Assembly: GCF_008831285.2 (NCBI RefSeq)
Contig: NW_022205227.1
Span: 1-37,280 of the forward strand
DNA length: 37,280 bases
Origin: Nymphaea colorata
Lineage: Eukaryota; Streptophyta; Magnoliopsida; Nymphaeales; Nymphaeaceae
Direction of reading: 5' to 3'
Shown: positions 1-14,194 of the stretch, piece by piece
How positions within the stretch are numbered: position 1 is the first letter of the stretch
Layout of the letters: every line of letters starts with the position of its first letter
Program-made: the position numbers and the translations under genes
Notes under the pieces: model-generated
Database searches by the model: none
Seen by the model: only the letters and a program-made list of their open reading frames with translations
What the model was told of the DNA's origin: nothing

Positions 1-3000
1 TGAAATCACACGAGTGGGAGAACATAAATGACATTTAAGTGATTTACTGCTTTATTTAGTTAATATAATGTGTTTCGCTTGTATTGCATCTATAATGAAT
101 GGTTTAAATGGTTCAAACTAAAAGTTTGTATGAAAAGAAATGAAATTCAAGTCATTCGTTTGATCGCTTATCATTCCCCTAATGAGTTGAACTTGTAGTT
201 AAGGATCTAATGAATTGAAGTCACATTCAATTAAGTATGTGTGATCAAACGAATCACTTAAATCCCACTCCTGTTTATACGAACAACTGATTTCAATCGC
301 TTATATCGCGTACTATAGATGTAACACAAGTTGAATTCTTTCGATTAAGTACGAGGGATGAAACTAATGCGTAGATCACATTTTTAACTATATGAACTTG
401 TGATTTCAATCATTTTAATCGTTCTTTATAGAAGTAATAAACGGTAAAACACATTATGTTAACTATAAGGGATCAATTGAATGACTTGAATCACATTGTA
501 ATGCATAAATGTGCTTAAACATGCATGTTGAATGATTTAGTGGAATGAAATCAGAAGATTGTAAGAACATAAATGACATTTAAGTGATTTACTTGCTTTA
601 TTTTAGTTAATATAATGTGTTTCGCTTGTGATTGCATCTATAATGAATGATTTAAATGTCAAACTAAAAGTTTGTATGAAAAGAAATGAAATTCAAGTCA
701 TTCGTTTGATCGCTTATCATTCCCCAAATGAGTTGACCTTGTAGTTAAGGATCTAATGAATTGAAGTCACATTCAATTAAGTATGTGTGATCAAACGAAT
801 CACTTAAATCCCACTCCTATTTATACGAACAACTGATTTCAATCGCTTATATCGCGTACTATACATGTAACCACAAGTTGAATTCTTTCGATTAAGTACG
901 AGGGATGAAACTATGCATAGATCCATTTTTAACTATATGAACTTGTGATTTCAATCATTTAAATCGTTCTTTATAGAAGTTATAAACGGTGAAACACATT
1001 ATGTTAACTATAAGGGATCAATTGAATGACTTGAATCACATTGTAATGCATAAATGTCCTTAAACATGCATGTTGAATGATTTAGTGGAATGAAATCACA
1101 GAGTGGAGAACATAAATGACATTTAAGTGATTTACTTGCTTATTTTAGTTAATATAATGTGTTTCGCTTGTTATTGCATCTATAATGAATGATTTAAATG
1201 GTTCAAACTAAAAGTTTGTATGAAAAGAAATGAAATTCAAGTCATTCGTTTGATCGCTTATCATTCCCCTAATGAGTTGAACTTGTAGTTAAGGATCTAA
1301 TGAATTGAAGTCACATTCAATTAAGTATGTGTGATCAAACGAATCACTTAAATCCCACTCCTGTTTATACGAACAACTGATTTCAATCGCTTATATCGCG
1401 TACTATAGATGTAACCACAAGTTGAATTCTTTCGATTAAGTACGAGGGATGAAACTAATGCGTAGATCACATTTTTAACTATATGAACTGTGATTTCAAT
1501 CATTTTAATCGTTCTTTATAGAAGTAATAAACGGTAAAACACATTATGTTAACTATAAGGGATCAATTGAATGACTTGAATCACATTGTAATGCATAAAT
1601 GTGCTTAAACATGCATGTTGAATGATTTAGTGGAATGAAATCACAAGATGTAAGAACATAAATGACATTTAAGTGATTTACTTGCTTATTTTAGTTAATA
1701 TAATGTGTTTCGCTTGTTATTGCATCTATAATGAATGATTTAAATGGTTCAAACTAAAAGTTTGTATGAAAAGAAATGAAATTCAAGTCATTCGTTTGAT
1801 CGCTTATCATTCCCCTAATGAGTTGAACTTGTAGTTAAGGATCTAATGAATTGAAGTCACATTCAATTAAGTATGTGTGATCAAACGAATCACTTAAATC
1901 CCACTCCTGTTTATACGAACAACTGATTTCAATCGCTTATATCGCGTACTATAGATGTAACCACAAGTTGAATTCTTTCGATTAAGTACGAGGGATGAAA
2001 CTAATGCATAGATCCATTTTTAACTATATGAACTGTGATTTCAATCATTTAAATCGTTCTTTATAGAAGTATAAACGGTAAACACATTATGTTAACTATA
2101 AGGGATCAATTGAATGACTTGAATCACATTGTAATGCATAAATGTCTTAAACATGCATGTTGAATGATTTAGTGGAATGAAATCACACGAGTGGAGAACA
2201 TAAATGACATTTAAGTGATTTACTTGCTTATTTTAGTTAATATAATGTGTTTCGCTTGTTATTGCATCTATAATGAATGATTTAAATGGTTCAAACTAAA
2301 AGTTTGTATGAAAAGAAATGAAATTCAAGTCATTCGTTTGATCGCTTATCATTCCCCTAATGAGTTGAACTTGTAGTTAAGGATCTAATGAATTGAAGTC
2401 ACATTCAATTAAGTATGTGTGATCAAACGAATCACTTAAATCCCACTCCTGTTTATACGAACAACTGATTTCAATCGCTTATATCGCGTACTATAGATGT
2501 AACCACAAGTTGAATTCTTTCGATTAAGTACGAGGGATGAAACTAATGCGTAGATCACATTTTTAACTATATGAACCTGTGATTTCAATCATTTTAATCG
2601 TTCTTTATAGAAGTAATAAACGGTAAAACACATTATGTTAACTATAAGGGATCAATTGAATGACTTGAATCACATTGTAATGCATAAATGTCTTAAACAT
2701 GCATGTTGAATGATTTAGTGGAATGAAATCACAGAGTGGAGAACATAAATGACATTTAAGTGATTTACTTGCTTTATTTTAGTTAATATAATGTGTTTCG
2801 CTTGTTATTGCATCTATAATGAATGATTTAAATGGTTCAAACTAAAAGTTTGTATGAAAAGAAATGAAATTCAAGTCATTCGTTTGATCGCTTATCATTC
2901 CCCTAATGAGTTGAACTTGTAGTTAAGGATCTAATGAATTGAAGTCACATTCAATTAAGTATGTGTGATCAAACGAATCACTTAAATCCCACTCCTGTTT

Positions 3001-6000
3001 ATACGAACAACTGATTTCAATCGCTTATATCGCGTACTATAGATGTAACCACAAGTTGAATTCTTTCGATTAAGTACGAGGGATGAAACTAATGCATAGA
3101 TCCATTTTTAACTATATGAACTGTGATTTCAATCATTTAAATCGTTCTTTATAGAAGTTATAAACGGTAAAACACATTATGTTAACTATAAGGGATCAAT
3201 TGAATGACTTGAATCACATTGTAATGCATAAATGTCTTAAACATGCATGTTGAATGATTTAGTGGAATGAAATCACAGAGTGGAGAACATAAATGACATT
3301 TAAGTGATTTACTTGCTTATTTTAGTTAATATAATGTGTTTCGCTTGTTATTGCATCTATAATGAATGATTTAAATGGTTCAAACTAAAAGTTTGTATGA
3401 AAAGAAATGAAATTCAAGTCATTCGTTTGATCGCTTATCATTCCCCTAATGAGTTGAACTTGTAGTTAAGGATCTAATGAATTGAAGTCACATTCAATTA
3501 AGTATGTGTGATCAAACGAATCACTTAAATCCCACTCCTGTTTATACGAACAACTGATTTCAATCGCTTATATCGCGTACTATAGATGTAACCACAAGTT
3601 GAATTCTTTCGATTAAGTACGAGGGATGAAACTAATGCATAGATCACATTTTTAACTATATGAACTGTGATTTCAATCATTTAAATCGTTCTTTATAGAA
3701 GTAATAAACGGTAAAACACATTATGTTAACTATAAGGGATCAATTGAATGACTTGAATCACATTGTAATGCATAAATGTGCTTAAACATGCATGTTGAAT
3801 GATTTAGTGGAATGAAATCACAGAGTGGAGAACATAAATGACATTTAAGTGATTTACTTGCTTTATTTTAGTTAATATAATGTGTTTCGCTTGTTATTGC
3901 ATCTATAATGAATGATTTAAATGGTTCAAACTAAAAGTTTGTATGAAAAGAAATGAAATTCAAGTCATTCGTTTGATCGCTTATCATTCCCCTAATGAGT
4001 TGAACTTGTAGTTAAGGATCTAATGAATTGAAGTCACATTCAATTAAGTATGTGTGATCAAACGAATCACTTAAATCCCACTCCTGTTTATACGAACAAC
4101 TGATTTCAATCGCTTATATCGCGTACTATAGATGTAACCACAAGTTGAATTCTTTCGATTAAGTACGAGGGATGAAACTAATGCATAGATCACATTTTTA
4201 ACTATATGAACTGTGATTTCAATCATTTAAATCGTTCTTTATAGAAGTATAAACGGTAAAACACATTATGTTAACTATAAGGGATCAATTGAATGACTTG
4301 AATCACATTGTAATGCATAAATGTGCTTAAACATGCATGTTGAATGATTTAGTGGAATGAAATCACAGAGTGGAAGAACATAAATGACATTTAAGTGATT
4401 TACTTGCTTATTTTAGTTAATATAATGTGTTTCGCTTGTTATTGCATCTATAATGAATGATTTAAATGGTTCAAACTAAAAGTTTGTATGAAAAGAAATG
4501 AAATTCAAGTCATTCGTTTGATCGCTTATCATTCCCCTAATGAGTTGAACTTGTAGTTAAGGATCTAATGAATTGAAGTCACATTCAATTAAGTATGTGT
4601 GATCAAACGAATCACTTAAATCCCACTCCTGTTTATACGAACAACTGATTTCAATCGCTTATATCGCGTACTATAGATGTAACCACAAGTTGAATTCTTT
4701 CGATTAAGTACGAGGGATGAAACTAATGCGTAGATCACATTTTTAACTATATGAACTGTGATTTCAATCATTTTAATCGTTCTTTATAGAAGTAATAAAC
4801 GGTAAAACACATTATGTTAACTATAAGGGATCAATTGAATGACTTGAATCACATTGTAATGCATAAATGTGCTTAAACATGCATGTTGAATGATTTAGTG
4901 GAATGAAATCACAAGTGTAGAACATAAATGACATTTAAGTGATTTACTTGCTTTATTTTAGTTAATATAATGTGTTTCGCTTGTTATTGCATCTATAATG
5001 AATGATTTAAATGGTTCAAACTAAAAGTTTGTATGAAAAGAAATGAAATTCAAGTCATTCGTTTGATCGCTTATCATTCCCCTAATGAGTTGAACTTGTA
5101 GTTAAGGATCTAATGAATTGAAGTCACATTCAATTAAGTATGTGTGATCAAACGAATCACTTAAATCCCACTCCTGTTTATACGAACAACTGATTTCAAT
5201 CGCTTATATCGCGTACTATAGATGTAACCACAAGTTGAATTCTTTCGATTAAGTACGAGGGATGAAACTAATGCATAGATCACATTTTTAACTATATGAA
5301 CTGTGATTTCAATCATTTAAATCGTTCTTTATAGAAGTAATAAACGGTAAAACACATTATGTTAACTATAAGGGATCAATTGAATGACTTGAATCACATT
5401 GTAATGCATAAATGTCTTAAACATGCATGTTGAATGATTTAGTGGAATGAAATCACAGAGTGTAAGAACATAAATGACATTTAAGTGATTTACTTGCTTT
5501 ATTTTAGTTAATATAATGTGTTTCGCTTGTTATTGCATCTATAATGAATGATTTAAATGGTTCAAACTAAAAGTTTGTATGAAAAGAAATGAAATTCAAG
5601 TCATTCGTTTGATCGCTTATCATTCCCCTAATGAGTTGAACTTGTAGTTAAGGATCTAATGAATTGAAGTCACATTCAATTAAGTATGTGTGATCAAACG
5701 AATCACTTAAATCCCACTCCTGTTTATACGAACAACTGATTTCAATCGCTTATATCGCGTACTATAGATGTAACCACAAGTTGAATTCTTTCGATTAAGT
5801 ACGAGGGATGAAACTAATGCGTAGATCCATTTTTAACTATATGAACTGTGATTTCAATCATTTAATCGTTCTTTATAGAAGTATAAACGGTAAAACACAT
5901 TATGTTAACTATAAGGGATCAATTGAATGACTTGAATCACATTGTAATGCATAAATGTGCTTAAACATGCATGTTGAATGATTTAGTGGAATGAAATCAC

Positions 6001-7100
6001 AGAGTGGAGAACATAAATGACATTTAAGTGATTTACTTGCTTTATTTTAGTTAATATAATGTGTTTCGCTTGTTATTGCATCTATAATGAATGATTTAAA
6101 TGGTTCAAACTAAAAGTTTGTATGAAAAGAAATGAAATTCAAGTCATTCGTTTGATCGCTTATCATTCCCCTAATGAGTTGAACTTGTAGTTAAGGATCT
6201 AATGAATTGAAGTCACATTCAATTAAGTATGTGTGATCAAACGAATCACTTAAATCCCACTCCTGTTTATACGAACAACTGATTTCAATCGCTTATATCG
6301 CGTACTATAGATGTAACCACAAGTTGAATTCTTTCGATTAAGTACGAGGGATGAAACTAATGCATAGATCACATTTTTAACTATATGAACTGTGATTTCA
6401 ATCATTTAAATCGTTCTTTATAGAAGTAATAAACGGTAAAACACATTATGTTAACTATAAGGGATCAATTGAATGACTTGAATCACATTGTAATGCATAA
6501 ATGTCTTAAACATGCATGTTGAATGATTTAGTGGAATGAAATCACAAGATGTAAGAACATAAATGACATTTAAGTGATTTACTTGCTTTATTTTAGTTAA
6601 TATAATGTGTTTCGCTTGTTATTGCATCTATAATGAATGATTTAAATGGTTCAAACTAAAAGTTTGTATGAAAAGAAATGAAATTCAAGTCATTCGTTTG
6701 ATCGCTTATCATTCCCCTAATGAGTTGAACTTGTAGTTAAGGATCTAATGAATTGAAGTCACATTCAATTAAGTATGTGTGATCAAACGAATCACTTAAA
6801 TCCCACTCCTGTTTATACGAACAACTGATTTCAATCGCTTATATCGCGTACTATAGATGTAACCACAAGTTGAATTCTTTCGATTAAGTACGAGGGATGA
6901 AACTAATGCGTAGATCACATTTTTAACTATATGAACTGTGATTTCAATCATTTAATCGTTCTTTATAGAAGTAATAAACGGTAAAACACATTATGTTAAC
7001 TATAAGGGATCAATTGAATGACTTGAATCACATTGTAATGCATAAATGTCTTAAACATGCATGTTGAATGATTTAGTGGAATGAAATCACAAGATGTAAG
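1..7100. repeat. Monomer block A1, 13 units, partly alternating alpha/beta
   Basis: Bases 1-20 are the tail of a preceding unit; whole units start at 21. Alpha units carry GCGTAGATCAC, CATTTTAATCG, GTAATAAACGG and TGTGCTT. Beta units carry GCATAGATCC, CATTTAAATCG, GTTATAAACGG and often TGTCCTT. Units at 21, 1109, 2197 and 4377 are alpha-like, and 566, 1655 and 2742 are beta-like, a dimer of about 1,090 bp. From 3286 to 6556 many units mix both sets of markers or lack a base at the marker site. Unit spacing is 542-546 bp, shorter than the intact 548-549, because of these losses. No gene or other feature is visible. Confidence 0.85.
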
Positions 7101-10100
7101 AACATAAATGACATTTAAGTGATTTACTTGCTTATTTTAGTTAATATAATGTGTTTCGCTTGTTATTGCATCTATAATGAATGATTTAAATGGTTCAAAC
7201 TAAAAGTTTGTATGAAAAGAAATGAAATTCAAGTCATTCGTTTGATCGCTTATCATTCCCCTAATGAGTTGAACTTGTAGTTAAGGATCTAATGAATTGA
7301 AGTCACATTCAATTAAGTATGTGTGATCAAACGAATCACTTAAATCCCACTCCTGTTTATACGAACAACTGATTTCAATCGCTTATATCGCGTACTATAG
7401 ATGTAACCACAAGTTGAATTCTTTCGATTAAGTACGAGGGATGAAACTAATGCGTAGATCACATTTTTAACTATATGAACTGTGATTTCAATCATTTTAA
7501 TCGTTCTTTATAGAAGTAATAAACGGTAAAACACATTATGTTAACTATAAGGGATCAATTGAATGACTTGAATCACATTGTAATGCATAAATGTGCTTAA
7601 ACATGCATGTTGAATGATTTAGTGGAATGAAATCACAGAGTGAAGAACATAAATGACATTTAAGTGATTTACTTGCTTTATTTTAGTTAATATAATGTGT
7701 TTCGCTTGTTATTGCATCTATAATGAATGATTTAAATGGTTCAAACTAAAAGTTTGTATGAAAAGAAATGAAATTCAAGTCATTCGTTTGATCGCTTATC
7801 ATTCCCCTAATGAGTTGAACTTGTAGTTAAGGATCTAATGAATTGAAGTCACATTCAATTAAGTATGTGTGATCAAACGAATCACTTAAATCCCACTCCT
7901 GTTTATACGAACAACTGATTTCAATCGCTTATATCGCGTACTATAGATGTAACCACAAGTTGAATTCTTTCGATTAAGTACGAGGGATGAAACTAATGCA
8001 TAGATCCATTTTTAACTATATGAACTGTGATTTCAATCATTTAAATCGTTCTTTATAGAAGTTATAAACGGTAAAACACATTATGTTAACTATAAGGGAT
8101 CAATTGAATGACTTGAATCACATTGTAATGCATAAATGTGCTTAAACATGCATGTTGAATGATTTAGTGGAATGAAATCACAGAGTGGAGAACATAAATG
8201 ACATTTAAGTGATTTACTTGCTTTATTTTAGTTAATATAATGTGTTTCGCTTGTTATTGCATCTATAATGAATGATTTAAATGGTTCAAACTAAAAGTTT
8301 GTATGAAAAGAAATGAAATTCAAGTCATTCGTTTGATCGCTTATCATTCCCCTAATGAGTTGAACTTGTAGTTAAGGATCTAATGAATTGAAGTCACATT
8401 CAATTAAGTATGTGTGATCAAACGAATCACTTAAATCCCACTCCTGTTTATACGAACAACTGATTTCAATCGCTTATATCGCGTACTATAGATGTAACCA
8501 CAAGTTGAATTCTTTCGATTAAGTACGAGGGATGAAACTAATGCGTAGATCACATTTTTAACTATATGAACTGTGATTTCAATCATTTTAATCGTTCTTT
8601 ATAGAAGTAATAAACGGTAAAACACATTATGTTAACTATAAGGGATCAATTGAATGACTTGAATCACATTGTAATGCATAAATGTGCTTAAACATGCATG
8701 TTGAATGATTTAGTGGAATGAAATCACAGAGTGGAGAACATAAATGACATTTAAGTGATTTACTTGCTTATTTTAGTTAATATAATGTGTTTCGCTTGTT
8801 ATTGCATCTATAATGAATGATTTAAATGGTTCAAACTAAAAGTTTGTATGAAAAGAAATGAAATTCAAGTCATTCGTTTGATCGCTTATCATTCCCCTAA
8901 TGAGTTGAACTTGTAGTTAAGGATCTAATGAATTGAAGTCACATTCAATTAAGTATGTGTGATCAAACGAATCACTTAAATCCCACTCCTGTTTATACGA
9001 ACAACTGATTTCAATCGCTTATATCGCGTACTATAGATGTAACCACAAGTTGAATTCTTTCGATTAAGTACGAGGGATGAAACTAATGCATAGATCACAT
9101 TTTTAACTATATGAACTGTGATTTCAATCATTTAATCGTTCTTTATAGAAGTAATAAACGGTAAAACACATTATGTTAACTATAAGGGATCAATTGAATG
9201 ACTTGAATCACATTGTAATGCATAAATGTCCTTAAACATGCATGTTGAATGATTTAGTGGAATGAAATCACAGAGTGGAGAACATAAATGACATTTAAGT
9301 GATTTACTTGCTTTATTTTAGTTAATATAATGTGTTTCGCTTGTTATTGCATCTATAATGAATGATTTAAATGGTTCAAACTAAAAGTTTGTATGAAAAG
9401 AAATGAAATTCAAGTCATTCGTTTGATCGCTTATCATTCCCCTAATGAGTTGAACTTGTAGTTAAGGATCTAATGAATTGAAGTCACATTCAATTAAGTA
9501 TGTGTGATCAAACGAATCACTTAAATCCCACTCCTGTTTATACGAACAACTGATTTCAATCGCTTATATCGCGTACTATAGATGTAACCACAAGTTGAAT
9601 TCTTTCGATTAAGTACGAGGGATGAAACTAATGCGTAGATCACATTTTTAACTATATGAACCTGTGATTTCAATCATTTTAATCGTTCTTTATAGAAGTA
9701 ATAAACGGTAAAACACATTATGTTAACTATAAGGGATCAATTGAATGACTTGAATCACATTGTAATGCATAAATGTGCTTAAACATGCATGTTGAATGAT
9801 TTAGTGGAATGAAATCACAAGATTGTAAGAACATAAATGACATTTAAGTGATTTACTTGCTTATTTTAGTTAATATAATGTGTTTCGCTTGTTATTGCAT
9901 CTATAATGAATGATTTAAATGGTTCAAACTAAAAGTTTGTATGAAAAGAAATGAAATTCAAGTCATTCGTTTGATCGCTTATCATTCCCCTAATGAGTTG
10001 AACTTGTAGTTAAGGATCTAATGAATTGAAGTCACATTCAATTAAGTATGTGTGATCAAACGAATCACTTAAATCCCACTCCTGTTTATACGAACAACTG

Positions 10101-13100
10101 ATTTCAATCGCTTATATCGCGTACTATAGATGTAACCACAAGTTGAATTCTTTCGATTAAGTACGAGGGATGAAACTAATGCATAGATCCATTTTTAACT
10201 ATATGAACTGTGATTTCAATCATTTAAATCGTTCTTTATAGAAGTATAAACGGTGAAACACATTATGTTAACTATAAGGGATCAATTGAATGACTTGAAT
10301 CACATTGTAATGCATAAATGTCTTAAACATGCATGTTGAATGATTTAGTGGAATGAAATCACAGAGTGGAGAACATAAATGACATTTAAGTGATTTACTT
10401 GCTTATTTTAGTTAATATAATGTGTTTCGCTTGTTATTGCATCTATAATGAATGATTTAAATGGTTCAAACTAAAAGTTTGTATGAAAAGAAATGAAATT
10501 CAAGTCATTCGTTTGATCGCTTATCATTCCCCTAATGAGTTGAACTTGTAGTTAAGGATCTAATGAATTGAAGTCACATTCAATTAAGTATGTGTGATCA
10601 AACGAATCACTTAAATCCCACTCCTGTTTATACGAACAACTGATTTCAATCGCTTATATCGCGTACTATAGATGTAACCACAAGTTGAATTCTTTCGATT
10701 AAGTACGAGGGATGAAACTAATGCGTAGATCACATTTTTAACTATATGAACCTGTGATTTCAATCATTTTAATCGTTCTTTATAGAAGTAATAAACGGTA
10801 AAACACATTATGTTAACTATAAGGGATCAATTGAATGACTTGAATCACATTGTAATGCATAAATGTGCTTAAACATGCATGTTGAATGATTTAGTGGAAT
10901 GAAATCAAAGATGTAAGAACATAAATGACATTTAAGTGATTTACTTGCTTTATTTTAGTTAATATAATGTGTTTCGCTTGTTATTGCATCTATAATGAAT
11001 GATTTAAATGGTTCAAACTAAAAGTTTGTATGAAAAGAAATGAAATTCAAGTCATTCGTTTGATCGCTTATCATTCCCCTAATGAGTTGAACTTGTAGTT
11101 AAGGATCTAATGAATTGAAGTCACATTCAATTAAGTATGTGTGATCAAACGAATCACTTAAATCCCACTCCTGTTTATACGAACAACTGATTTCAATCGC
11201 TTATATCGCGTACTATAGATGTAACCACAAGTTGAATTCTTTCGATTAAGTACGAGGGATGAAACTAATGCATAGATCCATTTTTAACTATATGAACTTG
11301 TGATTTCAATCATTTAAATCGTTCTTTATAGAAGTATAAACGGTGAAACACATTATGTTAACTATAAGGGATCAATTGAATGACTTGAATCACATTGTAA
11401 TGCATAAATGTCTTAAACATGCATGTTGAATGATTTAGTGGAATGAAATCACAGAGTGGAGAACATAAATGACATTTAAGTGATTTACTTGCTTATTTTA
11501 GTTAATATAATGTGTTTCGCTTGTTATTGCATCTATAATGAATGATTTAAATGGTTCAAACTAAAAGTTTGTATGAAAAGAAATGAAATTCAAGTCATTC
11601 GTTTGATCGCTTATCATTCCCCTAATGAGTTGAACTTGTAGTTAAGGATCTAATGAATTGAAGTCACATTCAATTAAGTATGTGTGATCAAACGAATCAC
11701 TTAAATCCCACTCCTGTTTATACGAACAACTGATTTCAATCGCTTATATCGCGTACTATAGATGTAACCACAAGTTGAATTCTTTCGATTAAGTACGAGG
11801 GATGAAACTAATGCGTAGATCACATTTTTAACTATATGAACCTGTGATTTCAATCATTTTAATCGTTCTTTATAGAAGTAATAAACGGTAAAACACATTA
11901 TGTTAACTATAAGGGATCAATTGAATGACTTGAATCACATTGTAATGCATAAATGTGCTTAAACATGCATGTTGAATGATTTAGTGGAATGAAATCACAA
12001 GATTGTAAGAACATAAATGACATTTAAGTGATTTACTTGCTTATTTTAGTTAATATAATGTGTTTCGCTTGTTATTGCATCTATAATGAATGATTTAAAT
12101 GGTTCAAACTAAAAGTTTGTATGAAAAGAAATGAAATTCAAGTCATTCGTTTGATCGCTTATCATTCCCCTAATGAGTTGAACTTGTAGTTAAGGATCTA
12201 ATGAATTGAAGTCACATTCAATTAAGTATGTGTGATCAAACGAATCACTTAAATCCCACTCCTGTTTATACGAACAACTGATTTCAATCGCTTATATCGC
12301 GTACTATAGATGTAACCACAAGTTGAATTCTTTCGATTAAGTACGAGGGATGAAACTAATGCGTAGATCACATTTTTAACTATATGAACTGTGATTTCAA
12401 TCATTTAATCGTTCTTTATAGAAGTAATAAACGGTAAAACACATTATGTTAACTATAAGGGATCAATTGAATGACTTGAATCACATTGTAATGCATAAAT
12501 GTCTTAAACATGCATGTTGAATGATTTAGTGGAATGAAATCACACGTGGAGAACATAAATGACATTTAAGTGATTTACTTGCTTTATTTTAGTTAATATA
12601 ATGTGTTTCGCTTGTTATTGCATCTATAATGAATGATTTAAATGGTTCAAACTAAAAGTTTGTATGAAAAGAAATGAAATTCAAGTCATTCGTTTGATCG
12701 CTTATCATTCCCCTAATGAGTTGAACTTGTAGTTAAGGATCTAATGAATTGAAGTCACATTCAATTAAGTATGTGTGATCAAACGAATCACTTAAATCCC
12801 ACTCCTGTTTATACGAACAACTGATTTCAATCGCTTATATCGCGTACTATAGATGTAACCACAAGTTGAATTCTTTCGATTAAGTACGAGGGATGAAACT
12901 AATGCGTAGATCACATTTTTAACTATATGAACCTGTGATTTCAATCATTTTAATCGTTCTTTATAGAAGTAATAAACGGTAAAACACATTATGTTAACTA
13001 TAAGGGATCAATTGAATGACTTGAATCACATTGTAATGCATAAATGTGCTTAAACATGCATGTTGAATGATTTAGTGGAATGAAATCACAAGATGTAAGA

Positions 13101-14194
13101 ACATAAATGACATTTAAGTGATTTACTTGCTTTATTTTAGTTAATATAATGTGTTTCGCTTGTTATTGCATCTATAATGAATGATTTAAATGGTTCAAAC
13201 TAAAAGTTTGTATGAAAAGAAATGAAATTCAAGTCATTCGTTTGATCGCTTATCATTCCCCTAATGAGTTGAACTTGTAGTTAAGGATCTAATGAATTGA
13301 AGTCACATTCAATTAAGTATGTGTGATCAAACGAATCACTTAAATCCCACTCCTGTTTATACGAACAACTGATTTCAATCGCTTATATCGCGTACTATAG
13401 ATGTAACCACAAGTTGAATTCTTTCGATTAAGTACGAGGGATGAAACTAATGCATAGATCCATTTTTAACTATATGAACTTGTGATTTCAATCATTTAAA
13501 TCGTTCTTTATAGAAGTAATAAACGGTAAAACACATTATGTTAACTATAAGGGATCAATTGAATGACTTGAATCACATTGTAATGCATAAATGTGCTTAA
13601 ACATGCATGTTGAATGATTTAGTGGAATGAAATCACACGAGTGGAGAACATAAATGACATTTAAGTGATTTACTTGCTTTATTTTAGTTAATATAATGTG
13701 TTTCGCTTGTTATTGCATCTATAATGAATGATTTAAATGGTTCAAACTAAAAGTTTGTATGAAAAGAAATGAAATTCAAGTCATTCGTTTGATCGCTTAT
13801 CATTCCCCTAATGAGTTGAACTTGTAGTTAAGGATCTAATGAATTGAAGTCACATTCAATTAAGTATGTGTGATCAAACGAATCACTTAAATCCCACTCC
13901 TGTTTATACGAACAACTGATTTCAATCGCTTATATCGCGTACTATAGATGTAACCACAAGTTGAATTCTTTCGATTAAGTACGAGGGATGAAACTAATGC
14001 GTAGATCACATTTTTAACTATATGAACCTGTGATTTCAATCATTTTAATCGTTCTTTATAGAAGTAATAAACGGTAAAACACATTATGTTAACTATAAGG
14101 GATCAATTGAATGACTTGAATCACATTGTAATGCATAAATGTGCTTAAACATGCATGTTGAATGATTTAGTGGAATGAAATCACACGAGTGGAG
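7101..14194. repeat. Monomer block A2, 13 units, alternating alpha/beta dimer
   Basis: Alpha-type units (GCGTAGATCAC, CATTTTAATCG, GTAATAAACGG) start at 7101, 8191, 9281, 10372, 11462, 12552 and 13647. Between them at 7646, 8737, 9830, 10918, 12010 and 13100 lie beta-type or mixed units. This is a dimeric higher-order repeat of about 1,090 bp. The phase is opposite to block A1, because 6556 and 7101 are adjacent alpha-like units. Spacing is 542-549 bp, with repeated one-base losses at the marker sites. No gene is visible. Confidence 0.83.
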
